The translations under genes and the position numbers were made by a program. Below, one piece after another: positions 44,457 to 54,148 of a DNA stretch of 64,000 nt. This DNA is from Porifericola rhodea (lineage in GTDB: Bacteria; Bacteroidota; Bacteroidia; Cytophagales; Cyclobacteriaceae). Where the stretch lies: the NCBI RefSeq assembly GCF_030506305.1, contig NZ_CP119421.1, positions 4,852,501-4,916,500 on the forward strand, written 5' to 3'. Below the pieces are notes generated by a model. It did no database searches and had not been told where the DNA came from. It was given only the letters and a program-made list of their open reading frames with translations. Position 1 is the stretch's first letter. Each line of letters starts with the position of its first letter.

Positions 44457-46094
44457 TTTACTATTACTTTTAAAGTTACCAGCCTGCATACAGAGATGAT
44501 AGATTCCTTTCGGTAGCTTGCTTACATCTAAGGTATGCGAATATACACCAGCCTTTTTTTCTTCATCTACCAGAGTGTTTATAAGTTTACCCGTACGATC
44601 TCTAAGGCAGATGTTTACAGCAATATGGTTATTTATTCTATACTCAAAACGAGTTAAGCCTTCCGCCGGATTAGGTATACATGCCGACAAATAAAAACGG
44701 CTACTTACAAAATCTTCTTTAACTCCTAATACCGGATTTCCGATAAGGGATAGCTTACGATCACCAACAACATACTCTTCAAAACGGGTTTGCTGCACAG
44801 CTTCGGGAGAAGCTTCAAACCAGTCTTGTACGATTGCTCCAAATACCTGACGGTAATCATGTTGCATACGAAGATTATTTCTGTCCAGATCATAAAGGTC
44901 AGGGTTAGTTCCGGTAATTCCGGGTTTCACATGACTTCCAAAGATGAGCATAGGAGCAGAAGTGCCATGGTCAGTGCCCCAACTACCGTTAGAAGCAGCC
45001 CTACGTCCAAACTCAGACATAGTTAAGGTAAGCACTCTATCTTCCAGGCCTAATGCTTTCAGGTCATTTTGAAATGCTTTTACGGCTTCAGATAAGTGGT
45101 ATAGCAATGCGGCGTGCACTCCCATACTTGAATTGTAGCTTTCTACCTGCGATGCGTGTGTATCAAATCCACCTATTCTGGCTAAGAAAATCTTAGTTTT
45201 GCAGCCTCCACTTAGTAGGCGAGCAATCATTCTCAGCTGAGGGGCTAATGAATTGTTTAGTGAGTTTTTGGGTGCATTGTAGGGATAGGTTTCAGGGTAT
45301 TGTACATTGGGACTATTACTTCCTTTTTCAAAAACTTCCTTTAACCTACCGGCATATTCATTGGATTTCTTTTCAATATCCATGATCCACTGCAACTCAT
45401 GCCCATAGTGGGTATTAGCGACAGACTCCGGAGGCTCCCCTCCTACACTGTTGATTAAGTTGTAGAACTGATCAGGATTATTGACGGATACCGCAGTAGG
45501 TATGCCATTGGCACGATGAAAAGCCAGTGATACCGCGTTACCTATTTCTAATCCTAATGGGTCTGGCATTTCAGTTGACGGATATGCATCAGGATAGCCG
45601 GGATACAGATGATCCAGATAACGCCCCATCCATCCCGAACCTAAGTATTCGTTATAATCCCCGCCCATAAACCATATATCTCTGCTTCTGAAATGAGAAC
45701 CATTCAGATTTTCGTAAGATACTCCCTGCACAATACCCACCTTACCTAAATCGTAAAGCTCTTTGACTGCTGTCATATCAGGGTGAAGCCCTGCCTGTTG
45801 CTCCTCACCGAGTGTGCTATCCAGGTTGATATACTTTCTTGCTCCATGATCTGAAATAGCGATATTGGGGCGAATATTATAGTATTGGTTGTACTGATTT
45901 ATAGGAATAATGGTGTTTAGCCCATCATTGCCTCCATGCATCTGTATGATTACCAACACTCTATCATTGTTTGCTCCGGCAGCAATACTTTGCATCTCAC
46001 CAGTACGAGCCATTACACTTAGAGGTAGCCCATTTAGCATTAATGAGCTTCCAGTAGCCATAGATATATTTTTAAGAAAATCTCTTCTTTTCAT
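44442..46094 (-). CDS. DUF1501 protein with Tat signal and T9SS C-terminal sorting domain
   Basis: A 550-aa exported protein. The N-terminus KRRDFLKNIS (2-11) plus a hydrophobic stretch is a twin-arginine signal. The core has DUF1501 features (IQMHGGNDGLNTIIP, the GSHFRSRDIWFMG segment, and TMSEFGRRAASNGSWGTDHG; alkaline-phosphatase-like). The last roughly 80 residues end with KLPKGIYHLCM and SKLIVV, a type A T9SS sorting domain. It is 10 nt downstream of DUF1800, its usual partner. The pair's substrate is unknown. Confidence 0.88.
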   Translation of the reverse strand: MKRRDFLKNISMATGSSLMLNGLPLSVMARTGEMQSIAAGANNDRVLVIIQMHGGNDGLNTIIPINQYNQYYNIRPNIAISDHGARKYINLDSTLGEEQQAGLHPDMTAVKELYDLGKVGIVQGVSYENLNGSHFRSRDIWFMGGDYNEYLGSGWMGRYLDHLYPGYPDAYPSTEMPDPLGLEIGNAVSLAFHRANGIPTAVSVNNPDQFYNLINSVGGEPPESVANTHYGHELQWIMDIEKKSNEYAGRLKEVFEKGSNSPNVQYPETYPYNAPKNSLNNSLAPQLRMIARLLSGGCKTKIFLARIGGFDTHASQVESYNSSMGVHAALLYHLSEAVKAFQNDLKALGLEDRVLTLTMSEFGRRAASNGSWGTDHGTSAPMLIFGSHVKPGITGTNPDLYDLDRNNLRMQHDYRQVFGAIVQDWFEASPEAVQQTRFEEYVVGDRKLSLIGNPVLGVKEDFVSSRFYLSACIPNPAEGLTRFEYRINNHIAVNICLRDRTGKLINTLVDEEKKAGVYSHTLDVSKLPKGIYHLCMQAGNFKSNSKLIVV

Positions 46095-46104
46095 TTTGCT
46101 ATGC

Positions 46105-47763
46105 TTAAGAAAGTTGGTATTCAGGGGATTGTATGATGGTATGTATCAGGTTTTCTAATTGTATGCGTACAGCAGAGTCATCTCCCGTACTTTTATAGTT
46201 TTCCCACTCAAACCGCCAGTTTATTTCGGAGAGATTGTCCAGAAGTATGGTTTTCAGAAAATATTGAAACCGCTCTTCGGTGATTGCTTCAGGAAGCAGA
46301 TAATTTAAAAGCTCTTTTACCAGCAGTTCAGGATCAGTTGGATTACTTATATTTTCGGTTTTATCTACATAAGCTACTATATCTAATTTATAGTAAGGCT
46401 TAGCGTCTTCGTTACTTACACCTTCAATTAGCAGGCGTGAGAATTCATATCTTCTGGCCAGATAATTTGTGCTGATCCAGTTTCTATGATAGGCAGGCTC
46501 CTGATGATAAGCTGCATACCCGGCAACTTCATATGGCTCATAGAAGTCTAGCCCTTGGTCACTTAAAACCTTTAAAACTCCTTTTCCATAGGTTTCATAA
46601 TAATGAGTTAAATCCTGATTCTGAGTAGGAAACTGAACTTTAAAGAACCTGAATGTGGCTACCATCAGGTCTAGAGGAGACTTGATGATACCTCCTATAT
46701 TATTATCTTCTTTTTGTTCATTATCCGCATCGTAAAAATGCTCGCAGGTAAACAATGCTATTAATACAGGTTGTAGCTCGTAATCAGCATCTTTTAAAAG
46801 AGTAGCCAGGGGCTGTATCACATTTTGTTCTACCTCATCGGTTATTTTGTAATACACAAAAAAGCGGTACAGCTTACGGCAAATATGCTCAGCAGTAGCA
46901 GTTTGTTCAAAAACCATTTCTACTAACTGATCTAGTTCATCAAGTGCGGCTTCTTTAGTGGCTTTGCCATTAATGACTTCCTTAGGAGCAATTTGTCTGC
47001 CTCCAAATGCTGAACTAAACGTTTTAACAGAGGCATCATGCCGGATGGCCAGGTTTGTTTCGTTAGTAGCCAGAACAACCTGAGCCAGATTTGTATCAGC
47101 ATCAATATTTGCAAACTCTTTATCCTCTTTATAACCAGAAAAGACTTTAGAAGCTTCTATAATATCATCTTCTGTATAGTGCGTGTAATCTGTTGGACCT
47201 ATTTGAGGGCCTTTGCCTACTGTGTAAAGCTCTAAAAATTCTCTAGCAAAATTTTCATTGGGTTTACCAACCTCATTAAGGTTGCCATCCAGAAAGCGAA
47301 GCATGGCATGATCCAGGCATATTTTTTTGGAAAGGTCTTTAAAGTTCCCTAGCGCATAAAAGCTAAAAAGCTTAATCTGATAATAAATGGCGGGAGCATG
47401 ACGCATTCGTGAGATCATCGTTGTAAAATGCGTATGCAAAAAAAAAGCAAGCTTTTCTTTTGCTGAAAGTGGGGCGTTTATCATTTGGTCCAGCCACCAG
47501 CAACATAACTGATTTATTAATCCTTCAGTATCACTATTGTTATCAGATGGTAGAATATCTATCCAGCTTTGACCTGTAGCAGGGTCTTTCGGATCTTCAA
47601 AAGTTACCTGTGGGTCATTTAATAGCTTTTCTACCGCCTGCTGAGGGGTGAGCTGCGCATATGTATCTATATCTTTTTTTGTAGCACCAAAAGTCAGCCT
47701 TCTTAGTAAATGAGCGGCTTTTTTTTGTCCTAAAAGACCTTGGAATGATGTGAGTGAAGCCAT
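46105..47763 (-). CDS. DUF1800 family protein
   Basis: A 552-aa member of DUF1800: AAHLLRRLTFGAT near the start (residues about 16-28), LAFFLHTHFTT, and ENFAREFLELYTVGKG in the middle. No signal peptide is visible, which differs from its Tat-exported DUF1501 partner 10 nt downstream. DUF1800-DUF1501 pairs are common in Bacteroidota and Planctomycetota but lack a firmly established role. Confidence 0.9.
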   Translation of the reverse strand: MASLTSFQGLLGQKKAAHLLRRLTFGATKKDIDTYAQLTPQQAVEKLLNDPQVTFEDPKDPATGQSWIDILPSDNNSDTEGLINQLCCWWLDQMINAPLSAKEKLAFFLHTHFTTMISRMRHAPAIYYQIKLFSFYALGNFKDLSKKICLDHAMLRFLDGNLNEVGKPNENFAREFLELYTVGKGPQIGPTDYTHYTEDDIIEASKVFSGYKEDKEFANIDADTNLAQVVLATNETNLAIRHDASVKTFSSAFGGRQIAPKEVINGKATKEAALDELDQLVEMVFEQTATAEHICRKLYRFFVYYKITDEVEQNVIQPLATLLKDADYELQPVLIALFTCEHFYDADNEQKEDNNIGGIIKSPLDLMVATFRFFKVQFPTQNQDLTHYYETYGKGVLKVLSDQGLDFYEPYEVAGYAAYHQEPAYHRNWISTNYLARRYEFSRLLIEGVSNEDAKPYYKLDIVAYVDKTENISNPTDPELLVKELLNYLLPEAITEERFQYFLKTILLDNLSEINWRFEWENYKSTGDDSAVRIQLENLIHTIIQSPEYQLS

Positions 47764-47847
47764 AAAAATCAGTTAAGGAACAGTTTCTACGGCTTCAATT
47801 ATAGTACTATATTACTACTGAAATGGCACCTTTGGCTACTGAAAATT

Positions 47848-47869
47848 ACACCTCAATGAAAGGAGGTGT
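47848..47869 (-). terminator. Possible terminator after the aldo/keto reductase
   Basis: ACACCTC (47848-47854) / GAGGTGT (47863-47869) is a 7-bp stem with an 8-nt loop, followed on the minus strand by AATTTTC. It is 105 nt past the aldo/keto reductase stop and 85 nt before the DUF1800 start. Confidence 0.45.
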
Positions 47870-47973
47870 TTATAAAGTTAAATTGTATAAAAAAGAGAAC
47901 ATTATATACATTTCCCCAAGTATTAGCCCTTAATTTTATACAATTTTTAGGCTGCAATAGGATGTAACAAATA

Positions 47974-48963
47974 TCACCATTGAGAATGTACCTCAGCTCT
48001 GAAGTACTTATCGTATACAGCTTGTACCTGATCCATCTCATTTTTGTTGAGTGCGGCATGCTCGCTGGCTTTAACATTTTGTAAGATCTGCTCTGGCCGT
48101 GAGGCTCCGGCTATTACTGTACTTACTTCATTATGCATGAGTACCCAACGGAGGGCTATATCGGTAAGAGTCGCATCTCTATCTTTAAATATCTCCTGTA
48201 GGTCACTAACAGCCTGTAGTCCTATTTCATAATCCACTCCCGAAAATGTTTCTCCTTTATCAAAAGCTTCACCATTACGGTTAAAGTTACGGTGGTCGCC
48301 TTCTTCAAAACTAGTTTGTTTGTTAAATTTGCCCGTCAGTAAGCCGCTGGCTAAAGGTACCCTCACTATAATTCCTACATCATTTTGCGCCGCAGTCTGA
48401 AAAAACACCTCAGCAGGCTTTAAACGAAACATATTAAATATAATCTGCACGCTTGCAACATTAGGGTAAGTAATAGCTTTTAGAGCTTCATCTACTGTTT
48501 CTACACTCACTCCCAGATGACGTATTTTTCCTTGCTCCTTTAGCCTCTCAAATGTCTCAAAATACTCGGGACGGTCGTAGATTTCTGAAGGAGGGCAATG
48601 GAACTGTATCAGGTCCAGGGTTTCCATTTGCATATTCTGTAAGCTATCTTCTACAAAACTGACCAACTTTTCAGGAGAATATGCCTCTGCTGTATGAGGT
48701 TGAGTTCTTCTTCCACATTTAGTAGCGATGTAAACTTCTTCTGAGCGGGTTTTGACCACACGGGAAACTGCTTGCTCGCTCAAACCATCAGAATAAACAT
48801 CAGCGGTATCTATAAAGTTAACACCCTGGTCTATAGCATTATTGATGATTTTGTCAGCGCTTGTGTTATTAAAATCCTCTCCCCACTTACCACCTACTTG
48901 CCAGGTGCCTAATGAAACTTCTGAAATGCTAAAGTTTGTTTTACCTAATCTTCTGTAATTCAT
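47974..48963 (-). CDS. Aldo/keto reductase
   Basis: NADPH-dependent oxidoreductase of the aldo/keto reductase superfamily, 329 aa. The catalytic tetrad segments are visible: FIDTADVYSDG (Asp and Tyr), IATKCGRR (Lys) and IQFHCPP (His). The cofactor end is ALRWVLMHNEVSTVIAGASRPEQI (quoted in part: VSTVIAGASRPEQI). It resembles the YajO/Tas-type general AKRs; substrate unknown. Monocistronic, divergent from the lipoprotein at 49034. Confidence 0.93.
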   Translation of the reverse strand: MNYRRLGKTNFSISEVSLGTWQVGGKWGEDFNNTSADKIINNAIDQGVNFIDTADVYSDGLSEQAVSRVVKTRSEEVYIATKCGRRTQPHTAEAYSPEKLVSFVEDSLQNMQMETLDLIQFHCPPSEIYDRPEYFETFERLKEQGKIRHLGVSVETVDEALKAITYPNVASVQIIFNMFRLKPAEVFFQTAAQNDVGIIVRVPLASGLLTGKFNKQTSFEEGDHRNFNRNGEAFDKGETFSGVDYEIGLQAVSDLQEIFKDRDATLTDIALRWVLMHNEVSTVIAGASRPEQILQNVKASEHAALNKNEMDQVQAVYDKYFRAEVHSQW

Positions 48964-49033
48964 GAGTTTGGTTATTGTAAGATTATAATATTTATTACAA
49001 AAATCTGTTTCTGAAAAAACTACCGTCTATTAA

Positions 49034-50197
49034 ATGAAACTAACAGTAAACTGTTTCTTCTTGTTATTCGGCTTCATACTACTAATTTCTGCTTGTCAGG
49101 TAAAAGAATCACAGTCAAAACAGGAAGATATAGAGCTTACTCAGCTTAAAAATGAAATTGATTGCGAATCCCTGTATGATACGGCCTATGCTCAATGGGT
49201 AAGCAACAAAGCTCAGTCCATAGACTCATTTTTTACTGCAAAATACGAAAGAGGGCAGTTTAATGGCACTATACTTTTTGCTGATGGAGATCATGTCATT
49301 ATAAAAAAAGCTTACGGTTATGCAGACTTGAAAGAAAAAGACAGTCTACACCTTCATTCTGCTTTTCAGTTAGCATCTGTATCTAAGCCTCTAACAGCCT
49401 TAGCAGTGGTATGGCTTAAAGAAAAAGGTCTTCTATCATTTGAAGATTCTGTGCAGCAGTATTTTCCAGACTTTCCTTACGATGGTATTACCGTTAGAAT
49501 GCTCCTGACCCATCGTTCCGGTTTACCAAATTATATGTACTTCGCAGATGAATACTGGCCTGACCGAAAAATTCCAATCTCTAACGATGATGTACTATGC
49601 CTGATGAAAACCTATCACCCAGATATTTACTACATTCCAGATTATCGTTACAATTATAGCAATACCAATTACAGTTTGCTAGCATCTATAGTAGAGAAGG
49701 TAACTGACATGCGCTTTGGACAGTTTATGGAAAGCTTCATATTTGACCCTTTAAATATGCAGGATAGCTATGTTTACGATAAAGCCTATACTCCGGAGAT
49801 GGAACATCAGACAACGGGCTACCACAACCGCAGAGTAGCAGAAGATACATACCTTAATGGGGTAACAGGAGATAAAGGTATTTATGCTAGTGTAGAAGAT
49901 TTGTATAAGCTAGACCAGGCGCTGTACCGCGAAACTTTTCTCTCCCAAAAAAGCCTGACAGAAGCATATCTAGCGGCTCATCCGGAACTTTATGCACATG
50001 ACAACTATGGACTGGGCTGGAGAATTAATGAGCAGGAGGACTGTAGTAAAATTGTGTTCCACAGCGGCTGGTGGAAAGGATTCAGAACTCACTTTATTCG
50101 TCTGCTGGATAAAAAGCAAACCATAATAGTATTGGCCAATACTAACAGAAGCCGATTCTTCAACACCAGAGATTTGCTGGCACTGATGGATGAATAG
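49034..50197 (+). CDS. Serine beta-lactamase-like lipoprotein (class C / esterase type)
   Basis: A 387-aa serine hydrolase of the beta-lactamase/D-Ala-D-Ala carboxypeptidase class. Lipobox ISAC (Cys21). The nucleophile motif is Ser115-Val-Ser-Lys118, with the second-motif YSN in YNYSNTNYSLL, and HSG in VFHSGWWKGF replacing KTG, as in esterase and peptidase relatives. It probably hydrolyses peptides or esters in the periplasm; antibiotic resistance is not implied. Confidence 0.88.
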   Translation: MKLTVNCFFLLFGFILLISACQVKESQSKQEDIELTQLKNEIDCESLYDTAYAQWVSNKAQSIDSFFTAKYERGQFNGTILFADGDHVIIKKAYGYADLKEKDSLHLHSAFQLASVSKPLTALAVVWLKEKGLLSFEDSVQQYFPDFPYDGITVRMLLTHRSGLPNYMYFADEYWPDRKIPISNDDVLCLMKTYHPDIYYIPDYRYNYSNTNYSLLASIVEKVTDMRFGQFMESFIFDPLNMQDSYVYDKAYTPEMEHQTTGYHNRRVAEDTYLNGVTGDKGIYASVEDLYKLDQALYRETFLSQKSLTEAYLAAHPELYAHDNYGLGWRINEQEDCSKIVFHSGWWKGFRTHFIRLLDKKQTIIVLANTNRSRFFNTRDLLALMDE

Positions 50198-50198
50198 C

Positions 50199-51077
50199 TT
50201 ATTTGCCAGTATTTCTTTCTAAATACTCTATAATTTTACCGCCAACATCTACACCGGTAGCCTTTTCTATTCCTTCCAACCCGGGAGATGAATTAACTTC
50301 AATAATTAAAGGACCACGATTAGATTGAAGAATATCCACACCTGCTACGCCAAGTCCCATTTTACGTGCTGCCTGTACAGCAGTACGTTCTTCTTCTTTA
50401 CTAAGTTCAATGATTTCAGCCTTGCCTCCACGGTGAAGATTAGAGCGAAATTCACCTTCCTTGGCCGTACGTTTCATAGCACCAACAACTTCACCATCCA
50501 CAACAAACGCACGTATATCGGCACCTTTTGACTCTCCAATAAATTCCTGTACTATAATTCTGGCTTTAAGACCATGAAATGCTTCAATAACAGATTTAGC
50601 TGCTTTTTTATTTTCGGCTAAAACTACACCCAGACCTTGAGTACCCTCCAGCAGCTTAATAATTACCGGAGCACCGCCCACTTCACTCAGGATTTCGTCA
50701 GTTTCTTTTGCATAGTTGGTAAATACTGTTTTTGGTAAACCCAGCCCCGCACGAGAGAGTACCTGCAAGCTTCTTAGTTTATCACGAGAACGTATAAGCG
50801 CCTGAGACTCTACCGCACTAAATACTTTCATCATCTCAAACTGGCGCACAACTGCACTTCCGTAAAAGGTAACAGAAGCGCCAATACGAGGTATTATGGC
50901 ATCAATATCATCCAGATATCGGCCTTTATAAAAAACAGTAGGTTTTTCTTCTTCAATGATAATGTTGCATTTGAGGTGATCCACCACCTCTACCTGATGG
51001 CCTCTCTCCTCTCCAGCTTTAATCAGGCTTTGTGTAGAATACAAATTTTCATTGCGTGACAGTACGGCAATTTTCAT
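50199..51077 (-). CDS. rimK: RimK-type ATP-grasp alpha-L-glutamate ligase
   Basis: ATP-grasp ligase, 292 aa, that adds glutamate to the C-terminus of ribosomal protein S6 in E. coli. It has [14 protein letters not shown] (about residues 143-156), [12 protein letters not shown] and the metal-binding end [15 protein letters not shown], all typical of RimK. It is divergent from a RimB-like aspartic protease, the trimming enzyme in some bacteria. A -7-like element (TAAATTTG, minus strand 51133 to 51126) lies 49 nt upstream. Confidence 0.92.
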   Translation of the reverse strand: MKIAVLSRNENLYSTQSLIKAGEERGHQVEVVDHLKCNIIIEEEKPTVFYKGRYLDDIDAIIPRIGASVTFYGSAVVRQFEMMKVFSAVESQALIRSRDKLRSLQVLSRAGLGLPKTVFTNYAKETDEILSEVGGAPVIIKLLEGTQGLGVVLAENKKAAKSVIEAFHGLKARIIVQEFIGESKGADIRAFVVDGEVVGAMKRTAKEGEFRSNLHRGGKAEIIELSKEEERTAVQAARKMGLGVAGVDILQSNRGPLIIEVNSSPGLEGIEKATGVDVGGKIIEYLERNTGK

Positions 51078-51161
51078 AAATTGGCAGAATGTTGTTTTCT
51101 AAAAAAATACTGTATAGTAAGACTTCAAATTTAGCATTATAGTTTACATTTTTAAGCTTGT

Positions 51162-51617
51162 ATGAAAAAGAGAGAGAAAAAAATTATTGGAACAAGAGAT
51201 CATGTAGATTTACCAGAATTTGACCTATTTGACTTACCCTGTAAAATAGATACCGGAGCAGAAACTTCAGCTATACACTGCCATAGTGTTCGCCTGATTG
51301 AGATTAATGGAGTAGAATGTATTTCTTTCCGTTTACTGGACCCCTCTCATGAGGCATATAATAATCACGAGTTTCATACGTCTAACTTTAAAGAAAAAAA
51401 GATCAGAAACTCTTTTGGAATTTCTGAGTACAGGTTCTCTATCAAATGTCAGGTAGTGCTTTTTGGCGAAAAGTTTATCGCTGACTTTACTTTAGCAGAC
51501 AGGGTACGTATGCGCTACCCTATTCTACTCGGAAAAAGACTACTTAAAAATCGCTTTCTTGTAGATGTAAGCAAGGTAGACTTATCTTACAAGCTTAAGA
51601 AAGAGAAGGAAGGCTAA
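51162..51617 (+). CDS. RimB-like ATP-dependent zinc protease / retropepsin-type aspartic protease
   Basis: A 151-aa member of the family PF05618. The aspartic-protease motif KIDTGAETSAIH (residues 27-38) and the end RYPILLGKRLL are visible. In Pseudomonas a related RimB trims glutamates that RimK adds to S6; its divergent placement opposite rimK suggests the same here. It ends 4 nt inside the converging rarA gene. Confidence 0.85.
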   Translation: MKKREKKIIGTRDHVDLPEFDLFDLPCKIDTGAETSAIHCHSVRLIEINGVECISFRLLDPSHEAYNNHEFHTSNFKEKKIRNSFGISEYRFSIKCQVVLFGEKFIADFTLADRVRMRYPILLGKRLLKNRFLVDVSKVDLSYKLKKEKEG

Positions 51618-52870
51618 TAGCCATACTTATCCTTCCATAGTGCCTGTAGCCTTTTTCTTAGTTCATTCTCACGTGGGTTTTGTCCAGGATCGTAAAGCTT
51701 GGTATTTTTAACTTCTTCCGGCAAAAACTCCTGATACGCAAAATTATTCGGGTAGTCATGAGCGTATTTATAGCCTTTGCCATAGCCTTCATCCTTCATA
51801 AGTTGAGTAGGAGCATTTCTGATATGCATAGGCACATCCAAATCACCTGTTTCTCTAACTAATACTTTGGCCTGTTTAATAGCTTTATAACTAGCATTAC
51901 TCTTGGGGCTTGCCGCCAGGTAGGTTGCGCACTGAGACAAAACTATTTCAGCCTCCGGAAAACCAATAAAAGATACAGCCTGAAAGCAATTGGTAGCCAG
52001 CACTAAAGCAGTAGGATTGGCATTGCCTATATCTTCAGATGCAGAAATTAATAGCCGTCTTGCTATAAATTTAGGGTCTTCTCCCCCCTCTATCATACGG
52101 GCAAGGTAGTAGACTGCAGCATTAGGGTCACTTCCTCTAATTGATTTGATAAAGGCAGATATAATATCATAGTGCTGCTCTCCTTCTTTATCATACAAAG
52201 CTACTTTTTGTTGAGCCAGACCGGTCACCAGTTCATTGGTAACCTCAGTCTCTCCCTCTGCCTGTCGCATAATCAGTTCCATCAGATTTAGCAAACGACG
52301 AGCGTCGCCACCAGAAAGCTTGAAAAGCGCATCGTACTCCTTTATAACGATTTTTACATCTGGTTTAGCTTCTATCGCTTTTTTGATAAGTTGCTGCATT
52401 TCATCTTTGGAAAGTCTCTCTAAATGATACACCTGGCAGCGAGAGAGCAAGGCTGCATTAACTTCAAATGAAGGATTTTCAGTAGTAGCCCCAATTAAGG
52501 TAATTTGCCCTTTTTCCACAGCTCCTAAAAGTGCATCTTGCTGAGATTTACTAAAGCGATGGATCTCATCAATAAAAAGTATGTTCTGAATTAAGCCCTG
52601 AGCTCTTTTTATTACATCTCTTACTTCTTTTACGCCAGCGCTAATGGCACTTAGGAAGAAAATTTGCGCTTTAGACTCTTGAGCGAGTATCTGTGCCAGG
52701 GTAGTTTTACCTACACCGGGAGGACCCCAAAAAATTATGGATGGAAGACGACCTCCTTCTAACATTTTGCGTAAAACGCCTTGGGGGCCAGTCAAATGTT
52801 GTTGACCGATGACTTCGTCTAGTGTTTTAGGACGTAGTTCCTCAGCTAATGGTTGAAAAAATGAATTCAA
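51614..52870 (-). CDS. rarA: Replication-associated recombination protein A (RarA/MgsA)
   Basis: AAA+ ATPase that acts at stalled replication forks, 418 aa. Walker A is GPPGVGKT (49-56), Walker B is [18 protein letters not shown], and the C-terminal tetramerisation region ([20 protein letters not shown]) and [25 protein letters not shown] (quoted in part: [12 protein letters not shown]) are diagnostic. Overlaps the converging RimB-like gene by 4 nt. Confidence 0.97.
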   Translation of the reverse strand: MNSFFQPLAEELRPKTLDEVIGQQHLTGPQGVLRKMLEGGRLPSIIFWGPPGVGKTTLAQILAQESKAQIFFLSAISAGVKEVRDVIKRAQGLIQNILFIDEIHRFSKSQQDALLGAVEKGQITLIGATTENPSFEVNAALLSRCQVYHLERLSKDEMQQLIKKAIEAKPDVKIVIKEYDALFKLSGGDARRLLNLMELIMRQAEGETEVTNELVTGLAQQKVALYDKEGEQHYDIISAFIKSIRGSDPNAAVYYLARMIEGGEDPKFIARRLLISASEDIGNANPTALVLATNCFQAVSFIGFPEAEIVLSQCATYLAASPKSNASYKAIKQAKVLVRETGDLDVPMHIRNAPTQLMKDEGYGKGYKYAHDYPNNFAYQEFLPEEVKNTKLYDPGQNPRENELRKRLQALWKDKYGY

Positions 52871-52966
52871 TGTTATATAAACTGTTATTTTTTTTATTTA
52901 AAATAATTTATCACATTCATTAGAATATGAATAAATTTTGTTATTTTTATTACATTACTGATTTAG

Positions 52967-53455
52967 ATGAGATTTACGGACTTGAGAAGCAAACTTAAAG
53001 AATATTTAGAAGACATTCTAAAAACAAACAGTAGCCCAGAATCAATAGCTATGGGCTTTTCGCTAGCTACATTAATAGCCATATTACCAACGCCTGGCTT
53101 TGGGATATTTATAGCACTGTTTATCGCACTTATTTTTAAAAAAATTAACAAAGTGGCGATTATGGCAGCATTCGTAGTATGGAACCCACTCGTATTGGCT
53201 CCTTTGTATTGGCTTAGCTATATGTTAGGAGATCTGTTTTATAAACCTGATCCCTCTATGCATTTTGATATTGCTATTTTTAACCAGCTCTATCATTATT
53301 CTGGCAAATTTATTTTAGGAAACGCTACACTAGCCTCCATATTTGCATTTGCATCTTATTTTATTACATACGCTTTAGCGCAACAGTACTTACGTAAAAA
53401 AAGGCTACAGCGTATTATGGAAACCCGACTCAAGAGGAGTAGCGCACCACACTGA
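52967..53455 (+). CDS. DUF2062 membrane protein
   Basis: A 162-aa membrane protein. The SIAMGFSLATLIAILPTPGFG segment (here AMGFSLATLIAILPTPGFG, about 28-46) and WNPLVLAPLYWLSYMLG are characteristic of DUF2062, with three or four helices. Some members are linked to glycosyltransferases, but none is nearby. Function unknown. It converges with the DUF2452 gene, 4 nt away. Confidence 0.85.
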   Translation: MRFTDLRSKLKEYLEDILKTNSSPESIAMGFSLATLIAILPTPGFGIFIALFIALIFKKINKVAIMAAFVVWNPLVLAPLYWLSYMLGDLFYKPDPSMHFDIAIFNQLYHYSGKFILGNATLASIFAFASYFITYALAQQYLRKKRLQRIMETRLKRSSAPH

Positions 53456-53459
53456 AAAT

Positions 53460-53915
53460 TTATTTTTCCAGTTCCCAGGTATGATCTGCCATTAGAGTAG
53501 CCTTACTAAGTAGCTTATTGTAGGGCATACTTTTTCCCCATTCTTCTGGAGCGATCATGGAGAGTACATCCTGACCATCCTTCTTTTCATATAGATAGTA
53601 AGTATGGCCAATAAGCGGTTCAAAATTCATCTGCGCTAGATAAATACGTTCAGATACTTCTACCCTTTTCTTTAGTTGATTCGCCTGATCTACAAGGAGC
53701 TGCATCTGATCATAAAGTTGTTTCATTTGCCGATCAGTCTGCTGATGCATAGCAGAAACTGCCCTACCTCTTATTTTACCTCTATCTTCAGGCTTAATCA
53801 GAGCTCCGCCTACAGTATGAGGAAAAGCAATGGTACCAGGATTATCAGTCGTTTTCTCCTTTTCTTTTTCCAGGTCTATATGCTCAAGATTTACTTTACG
53901 GCCTTTTTTATCCAA
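53460..53915 (-). CDS. DUF2452 protein
   Basis: A 151-aa soluble protein. The middle portion PHTVGGALIKPEDRGKIRGR and the late EPLIGHTYYLYEKKDG and MIAPEEWG segments match the DUF2452 family of Bacteroidota. A coiled coil lies between them (about 62-95). Function unknown. It is 33 nt downstream of a 52-codon membrane protein gene. Confidence 0.85.
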   Translation of the reverse strand: MDKKGRKVNLEHIDLEKEKEKTTDNPGTIAFPHTVGGALIKPEDRGKIRGRAVSAMHQQTDRQMKQLYDQMQLLVDQANQLKKRVEVSERIYLAQMNFEPLIGHTYYLYEKKDGQDVLSMIAPEEWGKSMPYNKLLSKATLMADHTWELEK

Positions 53916-53948
53916 CTTTCCAAGATTTTTGTGACTACTTTATTTTGC

Positions 53949-54107
53949 TTATTCTGTGGGTGCTATTCTTTCTTTTAAGTTAGGCTTAGAACCAGGGAAG
54001 GTGGTTCTAGTCGCAATATCATAACTAAAATAAAGCATGATCAGTATGAATATGATAGCAACTAAAAGAAAGATTTTCTTAGATCTTTTCATTTTGCTTA
54101 TTTTCAT
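53949..54107 (-). CDS. Small single-pass membrane protein (52 aa)
   Basis: A short ORF of 52 codons (MKISKMKRSKKIFLLVAII, ending KERIAPTE). Residues 1-11 are strongly basic, 12-27 form one hydrophobic helix and 28-52 a polar tail with TRTTFPGSKPN. This inside-positive layout and the absence of any competing gene support a real product. It is immediately upstream of DUF2452 in the same direction. Function unknown. Confidence 0.7.
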   Translation of the reverse strand: MKISKMKRSKKIFLLVAIIFILIMLYFSYDIATRTTFPGSKPNLKERIAPTE

Positions 54108-54148
54108 TTGAAGAACGTCTGCTCACAAAAATAGTTCTAAAAAACAAG

